This document shows positions 13,351 through 25,343 of a stretch of 64,000 bases of DNA, in pieces; the stretch's first letter is position 1; every line of letters begins with the position of its first letter. The translations under genes and the position numbers were made by a program. The notes below the pieces were generated by a model. The model did no database searches. It was given only the letters and a program-made list of their open reading frames with translations, and was not told the DNA's origin. Location: positions 124,001 to 188,000 of the forward strand of contig JAQFWX010000027.1 in assembly GCA_027605045.1 (NCBI GenBank), read 5' to 3'. The stretch comes from Phallus indusiatus (taxonomy: Eukaryota; Basidiomycota; Agaricomycetes; Phallales; Phallaceae).

Positions 13351-14552
13351 TTTTCCTGTGTGTAACACTTTCTCTCTGCAATGTATTTTTACAGGACTAT
13401 AATGAAATTGATTCATTTACGTATAAGTAAGGGTCCTCGATTTAAAAGTTCGAGTTCTGAGCTCTGAGCTTTCTTCTGGTTTTTGTTCATTTGAGACAAT
13501 AGTTAAGGCGAACCAGTGTTCAATTATTATAGTATAATAGGAGATTGAGAACTGACTGTTTTACTTCTTCCGCTCATGACGTGACGAGATGAGAAGGAAG
13601 TATAAATACATGACATAGGGCTGGCCATGGTACGACTGTAGATGTCTGAAACAAAAGACATGTTGATGGCAACCCGTTACGATGTTTCTTCGACTTCGTT
13701 GTTAAATACATGGACACATTTTTTGGGATGCTACATAGTTCTCCCCCGGGCCTTTCCTTTTTGCAGGGACGTGCCTGCGGAACCTTCCGCATTAGCATGT
13801 CGCTTAACAAGAGAGATCTCTCGGTTCAGGTTGTGGCGCTAGTCGTCTTCTCAAAAATAGGAACATTTGGCATTGATGGGTAATCAAATACGGTGCATCT
13901 TTGGTTGGCGTAAATCTCTTCTTCCTTGCTATTTTTTATGCTAATGACTAGTTATACGTCCATATATGTAAAGTGTTGCGTTTGGGAGAAAAATCACCCG
14001 CTCCACGTTGACTACATATAATAATAACCCTTCATTCAGCTTTCGGGTAATGTTGAGCATAATTAAGCGATATGAGCTAAACATTTTGAGAAATTAGATA
14101 CGCGAAAACAGAAAAACAACACGTGACCGGGACCTTCATCTGCTCGGGCTCTTTGCGCCATTACTGCAGTATTTTTATATTTTTTTCAATCCGAGTCTAA
14201 ACGTCTCTCTTTCAACAAGTCTATCGGATTTCCTGTCCCCCTTTAAACCTTCCCCCACACGGACGATCGTCTTGAAACCTGCAATGTTGGTTATCTGATT
14301 CGTAGCCTTTGGACTGTGCATCCAACGACAGATAACCCACCTGTCCTGCTGGAAGCAAAGACAATCATATACATAAAATATAACGTGTGCGTGTATGTGC
14401 ATGATTAATCCTATATCATTTACTCATGTTTGATTATACAGTGCTGTTTGTCTCCTATCGCTTTCTTCCGCTAAACAACTCTCGACCTCGCACAATTTTA
14501 AATTAATTAAAGCTTTACAACGCCGCGTTTTGTATCAGGCAACTCTGAACAC
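13351..14552. other. Intergenic
   Basis: About 1.2 kb between the P450 stop and the next start codon. Short frames only; nothing recognised. Confidence 0.5.
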
Positions 14553-16985
14553 ATGGGAAACACAGACGCGAACCTAGACACCGGTGGCCAAACCGTGCTT
14601 AGCGTGGAGTCACCGTCGGCGTTACCGCCATTACCATTACCATTACCACCACCACCCCGACCAAAACCTCCACCAACAGCAAACAATGATCCCTACTCTT
14701 CCTCCGTATCAGTTTCGTTTCCTGACGCCCCCGTCTCATCCGTTGTAGCCCTTCTCGTGGAAGTACAAGACAAACTAGAGCGTCATCGCCAGCTTCGCTG
14801 GCTCAAGCTTGACAAGTTTCAAAATGCACGATCAGAATACACCACAGTATTACAGACCACACTCAAAGAAGTGGAAGAACAGGCTAAAAGAAGGAATCGA
14901 GTCCAGCTTGCCTCTTTTTTGAGACAAGAGACGCGGAGCCGGGAGGTCGGGCATGGCCTAGTAGAAGAAGCTTTAGCGGGTCTGGAGTCTCGTTGGCAGA
15001 AGGCACACGATTCTTTGGCCGCTACTCTTCAAAATGTCTTGTTAGAGGCCAGACACGAAGAACAGGAGTGGAATGAGATGCTGAGACGGCTTGCGGCCGA
15101 GGAGCAGGCGAGAATGGCAGATGAACTGCCTGCCATGCTGCGTGCAGCTGCTGAAGCGTGGAAGACCGAGGATCAAGCAGAGGAGTCATGGCGTAATGCC
15201 TGGGAGACGACCAATTTGACGTTGGAAAGACTTTCGCAGAGGGTACATCAGCCTATTCAGCAGTCTCCGTCTTCGGCTCAGGCGCGTCGTAAAGAGAGTC
15301 TTATGAGCAATGGTAGTGGGGATGGAAATGAGAACGAGAATGACGGAGCAGGTGTACGGGTGGCGGCTCTAAATAGCGCACGTCGGAAGTCAATTGTAAA
15401 GACAAGGCGAATGACGGAGACGAGAAGACACATAGAAGCGTCTACATCGACCGCGTCTACCTCTTCTACCTCCACATCTATATCCACCTCGACCTCAAAT
15501 GTATCGGTGTCGGTATCTGTAGAAGAATCAGAATCCCAAACATCCAATGAAGAGCACCTCGTGGACCTGGACCATGCTGAAGAATTGCACTACATACGAG
15601 CTCAAACCCGGTCTCATGAATACAAATTTCACCAGCAAGACCAGAAAGAACAGCATCATCATCTCTTGCAGCAGCAGCGGCAATACCTGTACTCGCCCAT
15701 TAAGAATCAAATGCCAAGCCAAGAGCTTTTCGACGAGAGTCTTGAGCGGATATCGCCCGATCCGAAAGTACATTCTACGCCAAACGTTAACGCAAGCTTA
15801 AAACTAGAACACGATCCGGGCGTTGTTGGTGTTCGTCCCGCTGCAACTCCTCTGTCGACATCGACATCTAGTTCAGCGGAACATCTACATCCTCACTTAT
15901 CATCGCGTTCAGTCCCGACATCTCCTCGTGCAAAGAATATTAAGACCGAAATGAAAGTCAACACCACTCTATCCGCCAATGATGATACAAAGCATGTGCC
16001 TACTACTCCCACGAGAAAATCGACCGTCTCTACTACACGTTCACCTCAATCGCAGTCTCAGTCTCAGCATCAATCTCAACCTCAACCTCAGCCACAGCTA
16101 CAACCTCAGTCGCAACCTCAACTACGTCGCAAAACGAGTTTAAAGCGTGCAGCTTCGAGCACAAGCATCAGAACTTCCGTATCCGTTTCTGCATCTACCA
16201 ATTCTCCTTCTAGACATAGAGTAACATCGTCTCCCAGTAAACCTACGAGACCTCCTCTTCCGACGGCGGCATCTGCGCCTCCATCTGTACCATCACCTTC
16301 GTCACCCTCGCTTCTCTATTCTTCGCCATCGGTGTCGACTGTTAAGGATGGCGTCGAGATACTGAGGCGTTCTGCGTCATACAGGAAAGCAAGACCAAGC
16401 AAGGCCAACACGAATGTTATGCCTGAAACCGATAAAAGTGACTCTCCCAACAAACTACCTTCAATTGATACTACCGATAATAGAAAGTACAAAGAAAGTA
16501 CTGGTTCTGAGACAGGTACTAGCACCAGTACGAACACACCGGCGCTGACGCCGACTACAGCTCCAACGCCATTGACCTCCTCATGTACATTTACATCATG
16601 GACGGGCTATGAAGCACGCTGGCGGATGCTCAAGTCGAGTTCATCCCTTACGTTTAGCGATATACCATGGCCTGTCGCTACGTCTGTGCCTATAATGAAC
16701 ATAGAAGGCATTGACCCCCACCTGGTCGCCGAGTTCATTTTGTCATCATCGTCGTCCTCTGATCAACAACCACAGCAACAGCAAGCAGGCGGCTCGTTGA
16801 AGAAACGCATAAGAGCAGCGTTACTGCGGTGGCATCCTGATAGATTCAATGCGACGATCTTGAAGAATGTGGTGAAGCAGGATAGAAAGGCCGTTCAAGA
16901 TGGTGTTGGGAAGGTTGTTCGTATCTTGAATGATATGCTCGCGAAGGAAGGCGGTGCGAGTGGAAATGGATCGGGATCTGGATAG
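14553..16985 (+). CDS. NFKBIL1-like protein with C-terminal J-like domain
   Basis: A single intronless frame of 810 residues, unusual here because most neighbours are intron-rich. Order: a proline-rich N terminus (about 22-42); a Lys/Glu/Arg-rich predicted coiled coil (about 70-225); a long low-complexity region rich in Ser/Thr with a Gln/Pro tract (about 500-525); then FSDIPWPVA near 705 and LLRWHPDRF near 757-765, followed by a helical tail. The pairing of FSDIPWP with RWHPDRF recalls the end of NFKBIL1-type proteins, whose J-like helix carries HPD; in DnaJ proteins HPD stimulates Hsp70. A full J domain is not evident. A role in RNA processing or chaperone recruitment is inference from the family. 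Antisense open frames across the Ser/Thr region are composition shadows. Confidence 0.7.
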   Translation: MGNTDANLDTGGQTVLSVESPSALPPLPLPLPPPPRPKPPPTANNDPYSSSVSVSFPDAPVSSVVALLVEVQDKLERHRQLRWLKLDKFQNARSEYTTVLQTTLKEVEEQAKRRNRVQLASFLRQETRSREVGHGLVEEALAGLESRWQKAHDSLAATLQNVLLEARHEEQEWNEMLRRLAAEEQARMADELPAMLRAAAEAWKTEDQAEESWRNAWETTNLTLERLSQRVHQPIQQSPSSAQARRKESLMSNGSGDGNENENDGAGVRVAALNSARRKSIVKTRRMTETRRHIEASTSTASTSSTSTSISTSTSNVSVSVSVEESESQTSNEEHLVDLDHAEELHYIRAQTRSHEYKFHQQDQKEQHHHLLQQQRQYLYSPIKNQMPSQELFDESLERISPDPKVHSTPNVNASLKLEHDPGVVGVRPAATPLSTSTSSSAEHLHPHLSSRSVPTSPRAKNIKTEMKVNTTLSANDDTKHVPTTPTRKSTVSTTRSPQSQSQSQHQSQPQPQPQLQPQSQPQLRRKTSLKRAASSTSIRTSVSVSASTNSPSRHRVTSSPSKPTRPPLPTAASAPPSVPSPSSPSLLYSSPSVSTVKDGVEILRRSASYRKARPSKANTNVMPETDKSDSPNKLPSIDTTDNRKYKESTGSETGTSTSTNTPALTPTTAPTPLTSSCTFTSWTGYEARWRMLKSSSSLTFSDIPWPVATSVPIMNIEGIDPHLVAEFILSSSSSSDQQPQQQQAGGSLKKRIRAALLRWHPDRFNATILKNVVKQDRKAVQDGVGKVVRILNDMLAKEGGASGNGSGSG

Positions 16986-19900
16986 AGAGATAGATCGTTC
17001 TCTGGATACCACTAAATCGGATGTTGAAATGCGGTCTCGCGACGTGGTGGTGCGCGTACACTGATCGAAGGAACGGGATGGCGCCAAGGAAACATCGACT
17101 GTAATATTATGAACGGAATCTCTTCTTCCGTGGATTTCGTTTATATGTACTCATTCCCTTACTTTTTTTTTCCGTAAATTTCGTAGCGACTTTTCGGATA
17201 CGCAAACGAAACGACTTGGATACCCGTGGAATTTGCAAGGCACTTTTTGATGCATTGCGCGTGGCTACGCTATTAATGTATATATATGGTGCTGCCTTAG
17301 CATTACTCGTCATTCAAATTGTGCGTAGGCGACAATACCCCCTAACATTATGGCCCCTTCATCGCAAGTTCTTTTTCCCTTTATTATACTTATAATTCAC
17401 AACTTTTTTCTATCCCTCAATCATTGTACTATACCCTCGAGCTGAATTCACTCACAAACGCGTATTTTCCGTTCTTTTTTTTTCTTGCTTGGGTCATATA
17501 GATTTATACCTACACTTTGCAATTTTCTTTTTGTTTTGCATTCTTTTTTCTTTCGTTATCACAATGTAATTCCAACATTTTGAACTACACACCAACGAGC
17601 GGACGTTTCCAAATATAGCCAATCAGGTCGAGTGACCATGATCATGATACATAGTTGTACATTTCATTTCACGTAGCATAATTTGGACGTAAATGGGCTA
17701 GTGCCTCCTGGTGTGATGAGCTGCAAAATGCGGAAAGACGTCATTCATGATCGGGAAGATATGACCGTGACCGTCATTGGAACCGAGGTGTGTGTGCGCT
17801 TGCATGGGCTATTTTTTTTTTTACGTTGCTTCTCCTTCCCAGACTTATTTTCTCTGCGATAAATGAGTCCCGAGAAATCGTGGAGTCGCTGACTTTCATT
17901 GCAACGTCAAGCAAAGAATGAAATTGTCACATCCAAGTTGTTGATCAATTACTTAACAGCAGGATAATACGCGCTCGAATGGGAGGGAGGGGGAAATAAT
18001 AGAGAATTCAGGTTATTGTTTGTACAATGTCTTGGCATTGAATCCCGAGTTCGATATCGATTATCGGCGAGCGGAAACAGGGCTGTGAGACATGAGTTGC
18101 ACAATGAGTGATTGTCAAAGCACGGTGATCTACGGTGATGAGCCTCTTTGATGATGGGTCTTCCTCTCGGATAGATGAGCCGACCCTCCGTTACGGATCG
18201 AGGTCATAAATCTTTCATTACGTATATCCGAGACATGCAAGGTACGAAAAGGTCGGAATTGAGAGCAGGTGGAATGTGGAACGGCAACTAGTGTCACCTA
18301 TTACGCTTGCGGTGTTTTACCCTATAAAAAGAGAGAGCGGGTGTGTGGATATGAATTATATGAATTTTAGACCTTTTTTTTCCCTCTCTTCATCCCCATC
18401 CTCGCCCCCTCTCTCTCTTTCTCAACGGCCCCTCTATTTCACACGCGTCTTCATGATGCAACGCGAGCAGAGGTGCAGTGCAGAGTCTAGTACGGCGAAG
18501 TGGTTTATTCCCAGATTCAATGGTCGGCTTGGATTACAGTTTATTCAACCCTCCTCCAAATTCTCGATCGCGAGCTGAATCTTGCATTGGGATGTCTGGA
18601 AATGTCGAACCACATCGTCAACAGGCTCTGACTAGCACTTGGCGTTTATGATTTTTTGATGGGTTGTATTCTGTGAATGCGTGCATGCTAGAAGATGATT
18701 ACTAGAGGGAAGAGTAGGAAGCGAAAATTCGGTCGGTCTTTGTACTGCTTAAACCATAGCGGTAGATCATGGCCGGTTTCCTGCCAACAGTTTGCATAAA
18801 CCTTTCTATGCAAAAGGTTGGTATTGGTGTGTATTATGTTGTATAAGGGCGTGGGTATGGCCGACGTATTATGCTCTTGGAGTGCTTGCCCCAGTTAATC
18901 GCTCGGGATGCCTTTTTCCAATCTATCAACATGCAATATCAAAGGCTCTCGTTCCATGACGCGTTGTACGTTTCCGAAATCATGGCAGTAACTTCGATAT
19001 CCCTACTAAAGTTCTTTTTTACAAGTCAAGAGGGCCGAGGAGGATCCTTTCTCCTATGCATGAGATCTGGTAAAGCGCCTTTGCGTTTTGATTATCTCGC
19101 TAGTTCCTTTATTTCTTTCTTCCCATGGCTCAGCACATGCTCACAACATTCTAGGGACATGGCTGACACCCACGTACGGTCTTTCATCTCACGCATGTAC
19201 CGATACCGTGTGTTTCAGCGATCGATTACGGGTGTACATAAAACGCATTAGTCGCGAGCCCGACTCCGGATCTGGCCATAATATGTACTTATGATCCAGG
19301 GATCTATATCTTTCGTGGATCCAAACAGTGTAGCTTTTCACCAATAAAAGGATCAGACTGAAGAAAAAGAATTTTGTTATAAACAAATTTACTGAGACGA
19401 CCTGTGGTGATTCAGAGTCTATGCTGTTGTAATGCGGAGGGCGCGCAAGTCATAACAACGTCCGTCTAGTCATGAAGAACAGAAACGAAGGGTGTCGTTA
19501 TTTGTATAGGGATATTCGGCCCTGGTGGGAAATTTGTCACGTAGGTATATATGAATACCATACATGTATATGTGATAATATTTTATTTCGCCTTGCTACG
19601 ACAATGATGCAGCCTCGGCGGAAGTAGGGCTTATACCGTAAAGAACCCGAGAGTGCGCAATAATTGAAAAATGTTTCGGTAAAATAAAATTGGGTGTAGC
19701 TTTTGTTAGGTTTGCTTTATTCAATATCATCAGCCGTCTAGTCGTATTTCGCCACTATCGATTCGTTTTATTGATGGATCTCGTGTCCAAGAAAATAACA
19801 GCGAACCCTTTAATTCTGTCAAAAAAAGCGTAATAGTTTGAACAATACACATAGGTACCAAACAGCAATTGACTGAATAGCTGATACCACGGCTGATGTG

Positions 19901-20778
19901 GATTTTCAAATGCTACTTTACAGATGACACTAGTCGCGTCGTCCCTAGCGAATCCAAGAAGGCCTTTTGTGTTATAAGGGTGATAAGGAAAAGCTCTGCG
20001 TATATCATTTCTTAGTGATTACTACAGCGATATGAACGGTTGAATATCAATGAAAGACAGTTGATTTTGAGCGTATTGGCAAGATTTGGGTTCACTACTG
20101 GGGGTAAATTGAATAACGACCGAATCGAAGAACGACTGAATTGAAGATGATTATTGACAAATACGTCAGATGAACGAGTCCGAGAAGATATATATATGCC
20201 ATAACCGTAATGAAAGAAGCTCAGGAGAATATCTGGTGATGTCATCAAATGACAGCCAGGCATAATCTTCATTATAATGCTTTTAGCGACTTTGATATCT
20301 TTGTTGAAATGTCAGGTCTGAACTTGGACGGCAGTTGTGTTGGCGATGAATCATCAGCCTTGGCGGCAACAGATGTAAACCAAATTCAGTTTGAAAGTCC
20401 AGACAAATCTCGTAATAGGGACAATTTAACGCACTTGTTTTCGCGCTCATTGACCAATTCCCTTAGAAGGTATCATTGTCGGTGAGCGTTTAAAAACAAC
20501 GCCACGCACGCGTTTTTGTTTCTGCAAAGAACAAGAAAACATCCCTGTTGAGCTAATCCGCGTATTTATTAGCATTCACCATTGTTCTGAATGTGAAGCT
20601 TCTTATCCCTCTGCATCCCTGATAGTGCGTTGAAAAACTGTCCAAGGCAGACTGGAAGTTATACTTATACTTAAAAAGACAAGCCGTAGTGAGTGCGATT
20701 GTAATCACTTGCGGCGTTAAATATTGAGAATTGTCAAGAGGTTTTACTGTTATACATACATAGATAATATGACTACAT
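16986..20778. other. Long intergenic interval
   Basis: About 3.8 kb. Frames such as 18276-18578 and 18871-19251 (+) and 20012-20272 (-) have no recognisable motif and no consistent splice extension. A TATAAAAA-like motif at about 18322 is followed by a CT-rich run (18371-18425), which looks promoter-like but leads to no convincing gene. Confidence 0.45.
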
Positions 20779-21883
20779 TTATAGTGCTCCTGTTAATGCC
20801 TTGTGATTTAACAACGGTACTATCTCCCACTGTCTTCTCTTCAAACTCTCGGCTGTAACATTTGTGCCGTTATCAGTTGTATTCGTCGAAAGAGCGATAA
20901 CTCTGACTCGTCGTATTGGGTCAGGCGAATCGTCCGGAGTGTCTTCAACTCTGTCCACTTCAGAAACTTCCTCATCTCTCAACTCAAATCCCTCTCTTTG
21001 CACGTCGCCCATCGTGGTGCTTGCTTCGAATGGTGGTTTGGTTAAGAAAACGTTGGACAGAGGGGACGTGAGCGTTGACGCTGCCCCTACGAAAAAGTCA
21101 GCTGCATCATCGAAAAGGTTGCGCGGTCTAGGTAATGGAATAGCTGTCAATATATAATTTCGATTCCGCCAGGTGGTTGAAGATGAAGATGAAGATGATG
21201 AAGGCTCCACGTGCGCGGTGTTGGGGTAAGCGGGGTCGTACACAAACGAAAGTGTGATGAAGCCGGTCTTGGGGGAATAATTGAACTGAGGCAGGGGATG
21301 GGAACTGTGGTTTGGAAATGTAGAGGTCATAGGACGACGGTGGCGCAGCACAAGTCGGCCATCGGCTACAAAGAAAAAAACAAAAACAAAAAGAAGAGAA
21401 TTCGAATACATAAATCTTTCAAACAAAATATCGGATATTGACCTTCGACGTCAACTCCGTGCCCGGAATGCTTCGAGCAAAGATTGCCGAGATAGTCAAC
21501 AAAAAAAACCTGTGGAGCAACATTATTTGGTTTCTTTGGGCGCGGGCGCGCAATGGGTAAAATACCTGATTATCGGCGAATGGGTCTCGAAAAGCTATAT
21601 CTGTAGTTAGTTTGGATATGGGGAGGTACGATGTTCGCATACTAACAAAGTACAATGGAGCTTTCATTTTCAGGATATAAAATTAACTCAGATCCTAGGA
21701 GTGGGTACTAGTAAGTGGGGACTCTTCGGAAACCCTAATGTTGGAATGGCCTTTACCATCATCAATTTTCCTCCCAGCCACATCTAATAGTTTTCGAGTA
21801 GCAAGGTTTCGAATAATAAAATACCCTGGTGGGAATCCTGTTGAATTTGTGGAATAAGGTGGCGGTTCAGTGTGCGGAATCAT
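20779..21883 (-). CDS. Ricin B-lectin-like beta-trefoil protein
   Basis: Five exons on the minus strand: 21757-21883, 21647-21694, 21566-21600, 21443-21509, 20779-21365; 287 residues. After a Pro-rich start comes PPGYFIIRNLATRKLLDVAG, then DNQVFFVDYLGNLCSKHSG and GVDVEADGRLVLRHRRP. These show the repeated hydrophobic/Asp pattern of a beta-trefoil (ricin-B/CBM13-like) fold; the family usually binds carbohydrate. No signal peptide is visible, so an intracellular site is likely. The C-terminal half has a Ser run, an acidic patch and no known domain. The pattern matches a basidiomycete family of unknown ligand. Sugar binding is inferred because the QxW residues of classical lectins are not clear. 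Confidence 0.8.
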
Positions 21884-23457
21884 GTTTGCGTAATAGTGTA
21901 ACGATCAATGCTGATGTAATCGTCTCACGGTTACATGTTGCACTCCGGTCATTTTTTTTTCATACATATGATGTTGAAGCCTCAACTTGAAGCCGAAGCA
22001 TGAAGCTTATTTTATCTATGGCTTTCTAGAAACATACCCCCGAGTTTCGCTGAATGTCATTGTTTTTTGTTCAAGGTTTGTGATCATTTTATCATTTAGT
22101 ATTAAAAAGTTCCCTTTCTGCTTAGAATGATTATAATCAGGCGTTATACGATCCATATTCGTAGCGCACACATTGCGGCCTTTTATTAGGGGATCTTCTT
22201 CGTTTTTTGATTATCGTTTTTTAATATATTGGCACAAGAATTTTAAAGATTATGGCGCTTCCGAGATCAGTATGATGGCGTATGGGCGGCAGTCCATTCC
22301 AAAATCGATGACAGGCCCGGCATCTTGTCTTCACGGATTTTGGGAGCAAAAACTACCCTCATGCTACGGGGTTCACCCGTGTCTGCCCGTAAAAACACAG
22401 CTTCCTCGTTCCTTCACTACTAGTGATAATTAGACATCACTCACGAAAAGAGCTCGCTTGCCTTGTCATCCAGGTCAAACTACAGGAGGTTGTCAGGGGT
22501 TATGTTCTATCCTGATGTTGTTCTTGGATGTGCTCCCAAGAGTGCTCTTTAGATGATTATGTATGTAAAAGTTTTTAAAAATTCCTGCATTCAATATGTT
22601 CATCGGTCCGAATCAGACTAACCATCTCCAAAAGGCTTCAGAGACTTTGAAATGGTGGAACGTGCTCCAGGATTCAAACCCAGATCACTTATTCTGTTGG
22701 GTGGTAATGGTTAGTCTGATTTGAATCGATCAATTCAATAGACGACATGCATAGCAGCATAATAGACTGCGGAAACCATTCAGATACACAATGATTGGGC
22801 GACCACATGGCTTGCAAAGTGACAGATGCCTCGGCGCACGTTGTGTTCGCGGGTTTCTTTGGCATTTGATATAGGTGTAAGAAGCAATTTAGAGTTTATA
22901 ACACATAACTTTGCCAGTGAAAAAGTACCCAAGACTGGCCTAGTGGCGAAAATCGCTTGCTGCTGATTTCTTTCCGGCCCATCATTCATTGATTATATTG
23001 TTGATGGGATTTCATTGATATGGTCGATTAGGGAATTCAATTTTTGAGTCGCGAAATCAGCTTTGGGGAAGATTTTGGTAGGTCACTTTGCTGTTTTGCA
23101 GCACTTTTAATCCGTCATTGATACTCTAAGAAGGGCCAAATTTTGAGCTCCAGCTAGTCGAAATATAGGGGCGCGTCTTGGATACGTATGATTGTGCGGT
23201 GCGATTGCGATGGCCGGCATCATGATCTTGGAGATGGTTTCGCGGTTGAAAAGATCCTCCCAGACACTTCGGTTGAAAAAGCGCCCATTAGCTTACATTG
23301 AACAAGGCAAATTTATATTTATCTCTTTCTTCTATTTTCTCACTAAACGGGAGTAAAACCCAAGCTCATCAGCCATGCATCAACCTTTAAATCGCACCGC
23401 GTTTTGACGATTAAGAAAATAATCCCACTTCAACCTTATCGGCCTCTCGCACTAAAG
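21884..23457. other. Intergenic
   Basis: About 1.6 kb upstream of both the beta-trefoil gene (-) and the first DUF6534 gene (+), so it should hold both promoters. It also holds a 111-bp foldback element (22611-22721). No further gene recognised. Confidence 0.5.
22611..22721. repeat. 111-bp foldback with 15-bp perfect inverted ends
   Basis: AATCAGACTAACCAT (22611-22625) is matched in inverted orientation by ATGGTTAGTCTGATT (22707-22721). The minus strand inside contains GGTTTGAATCC (22670-22680), one mismatch from a tRNA-type B box, but no tRNA cloverleaf can be drawn. No clear target-site duplication flanks it. It could be a small non-autonomous transposon or a chance hairpin. Confidence 0.5.
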
Positions 23458-25343
23458 ATGAATGTAGACCTGCTGTATGTCATTCGTTTCAAAGCAATCG
23501 AAACAAACATTGACCAGGTCACTTAAAATCAGGTTTGGTCCATTCTTGATCGGAGCGTTTCTCAATATTATGCTTTATGGAGTGAGTTGGATCCAGCCTT
23601 CTTAACTACGTTGTTTTATCAGCTCTGTTTCCACTTAGGTTCTTCTTATGCAAGTAAGTCTACGATCCCCTCTATCAAATCGACCTTATCTAAGGTTGGT
23701 TGGTTATATCAGAGCTTCATTTATTTCCGTACAAAACGCGACCCTGAGTACGCTTAATCCATTATCGATATTTACCGACTGATCGATGTTTCACAGAGAT
23801 TCACCTCGACTACGATATTTCGTAAGTAGTTGGTTTTTTTAGTGTTATATGCCGGTTGATAGCCTTTATAGGTACTATATCTCATTATCTGTGATACGTT
23901 GAATACGGTCTTTGATATTGGAGTCATCTACGAACCACTGGTATCTCGTTATGGTAAGTTAGTTTGTATACTCACAAGTGGATTGCTAACGAGGGGTAAA
24001 CAAGGAACGCCAAGAGCGACGCAGCGTATACCTGTTAGTAAGTCTTAACATTTTGCTGTTTCTATACTTGGTCGACTATAAATCATATCTAGTGCTAAAC
24101 GTTGGTAAGCTAGCTTAACCTCAACTTTAAGGTTCTTTCGAGAGATTAACTCGACATTCCTATGGGTAGATCCCATAATGACAGTGCGTGATTCAAGAGC
24201 TACTATGTTCTCTTTATATGCTCATTTTTTTTAGGTGATTATCTCTGTCTCCGTTCAATTATATTACAGCTATCGAATCAAGCTAATTACACAGTCATGG
24301 ACAATCCCGAGGTTCATATGGATCTTCATCTTCTGCTCTCTAGGTCGGTTCCCTCTTCTCTTCTCTTCTTCCTCTCACAACCAAGCGCGCCAGTTGGTGG
24401 AATTGCAACAACTGTATGCAGCATAATAATCGGGAATTACTCTCAGTTAGAACAGTTCAAAGGCGCGATTATAACCTGGCTGGCATCATCAACAATTGCT
24501 GACATTTTGATCACTGCAAGTCTTGTTATTGTATTGGTAGGCTCTTAAGCCAATATTTCGGGTTATTATCTCCTATATTTCTCTGTTAGATAAAACGACG
24601 AACTGGAAATACGAGGACGGACGATATGATTGATCGTATTATCCGCCGTATGTATTAATCGGTTGATATCCGACTGGATAGTTGAAATTGCTTGCAGTCA
24701 CAATACACACAGGTGCAATAACTGCTCTTTTTGCAACATTAGATCTAGTGCTGTTTGTGGCTTTCCCGGTGAGTATTGATTCCCTTTTTTATAACGTAGA
24801 TCATAGAGTAGTAACCGTGGCAATGATTCAGGGTACTTCGCTGTAAGTTGGGCATGAATTGAGCTTTCATCCGTTAACTTCGTGTTTTAGTAATTTTGCA
24901 TTCGATTTTCCGTTAGCGAAGCTGTATACGAACTCATTGCTGTCTACCTTAAATGCGCGTTCAGGTTGGGACACCATCGCACGACTGCCTTCCGAAAGTA
25001 GTGTTCTTGAAATGTCATCGTTCTCTACTAGTGAAGTTGGTACCACTCGAAAGGTATCGTCCATATCTCATAAAATGCTTAAACGTTCAGTTCTTTTAAT
25101 CCTATAATAGAGATATGAATATGTGCATAGCCGAAGGATGACAGTGCGCGTTCTAGTTTCTTTCATTCCATGAGATTCAGTTTACTTTCTCGTATTTAGA
25201 CGTCACCACAAGCTCTCGTCCTGAACGTTACAGCTAATCGGTCCAAAGCAACGGATGAAACACAAGACGTGAAAACCCTTGATCTAGAGTCGATCATTGA
25301 ATTCCGTGCTAACGATGGTCCGATGGACAGCGGGAGAGGATAG
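23458..25343 (+). CDS. DUF6534 multi-pass membrane protein, copy A
   Basis: Sixteen exons: 23458-23474, 23533-23581, 23639-23653, 23713-23747, 23797-23821, 23872-23953, 24005-24037, 24093-24104, 24170-24183, 24235-24343, 24394-24536, 24590-24647, 24698-24768, 24832-24842, 24891-25053, 25200-25343; 326 residues. Hallmarks: FGPFLIGAFLNIMLYG at the N terminus, an YEPLV.RYGTPRATQ loop, about seven hydrophobic helices, DRIIR before the last helix pair, and KLYTNSLLSTLNAR closing the domain, then a hydrophilic cytosolic tail. This is the basidiomycete DUF6534 family; its topology resembles seven-helix receptors or transporters, but no function is established. First of four paralogues; its fourth exon is 35 nt against 29 in the others. 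Confidence 0.88.

Noticed and set aside
15278..15773. Minus-strand frames over the J-like gene
   Set aside because: Shadows of the Ser/Thr and Gln-rich low-complexity coding region.
20249..20485. Plus-strand frame with Ser/Asp-rich text
   Set aside because: Coding-like composition over about 40 codons but no splice extension, family or conserved partner.
22640..22700. tRNA gene on the minus strand
   Set aside because: A B-box-like GGTTTGAATCC is present, but the T stem does not pair and no A box or acceptor stem is found.
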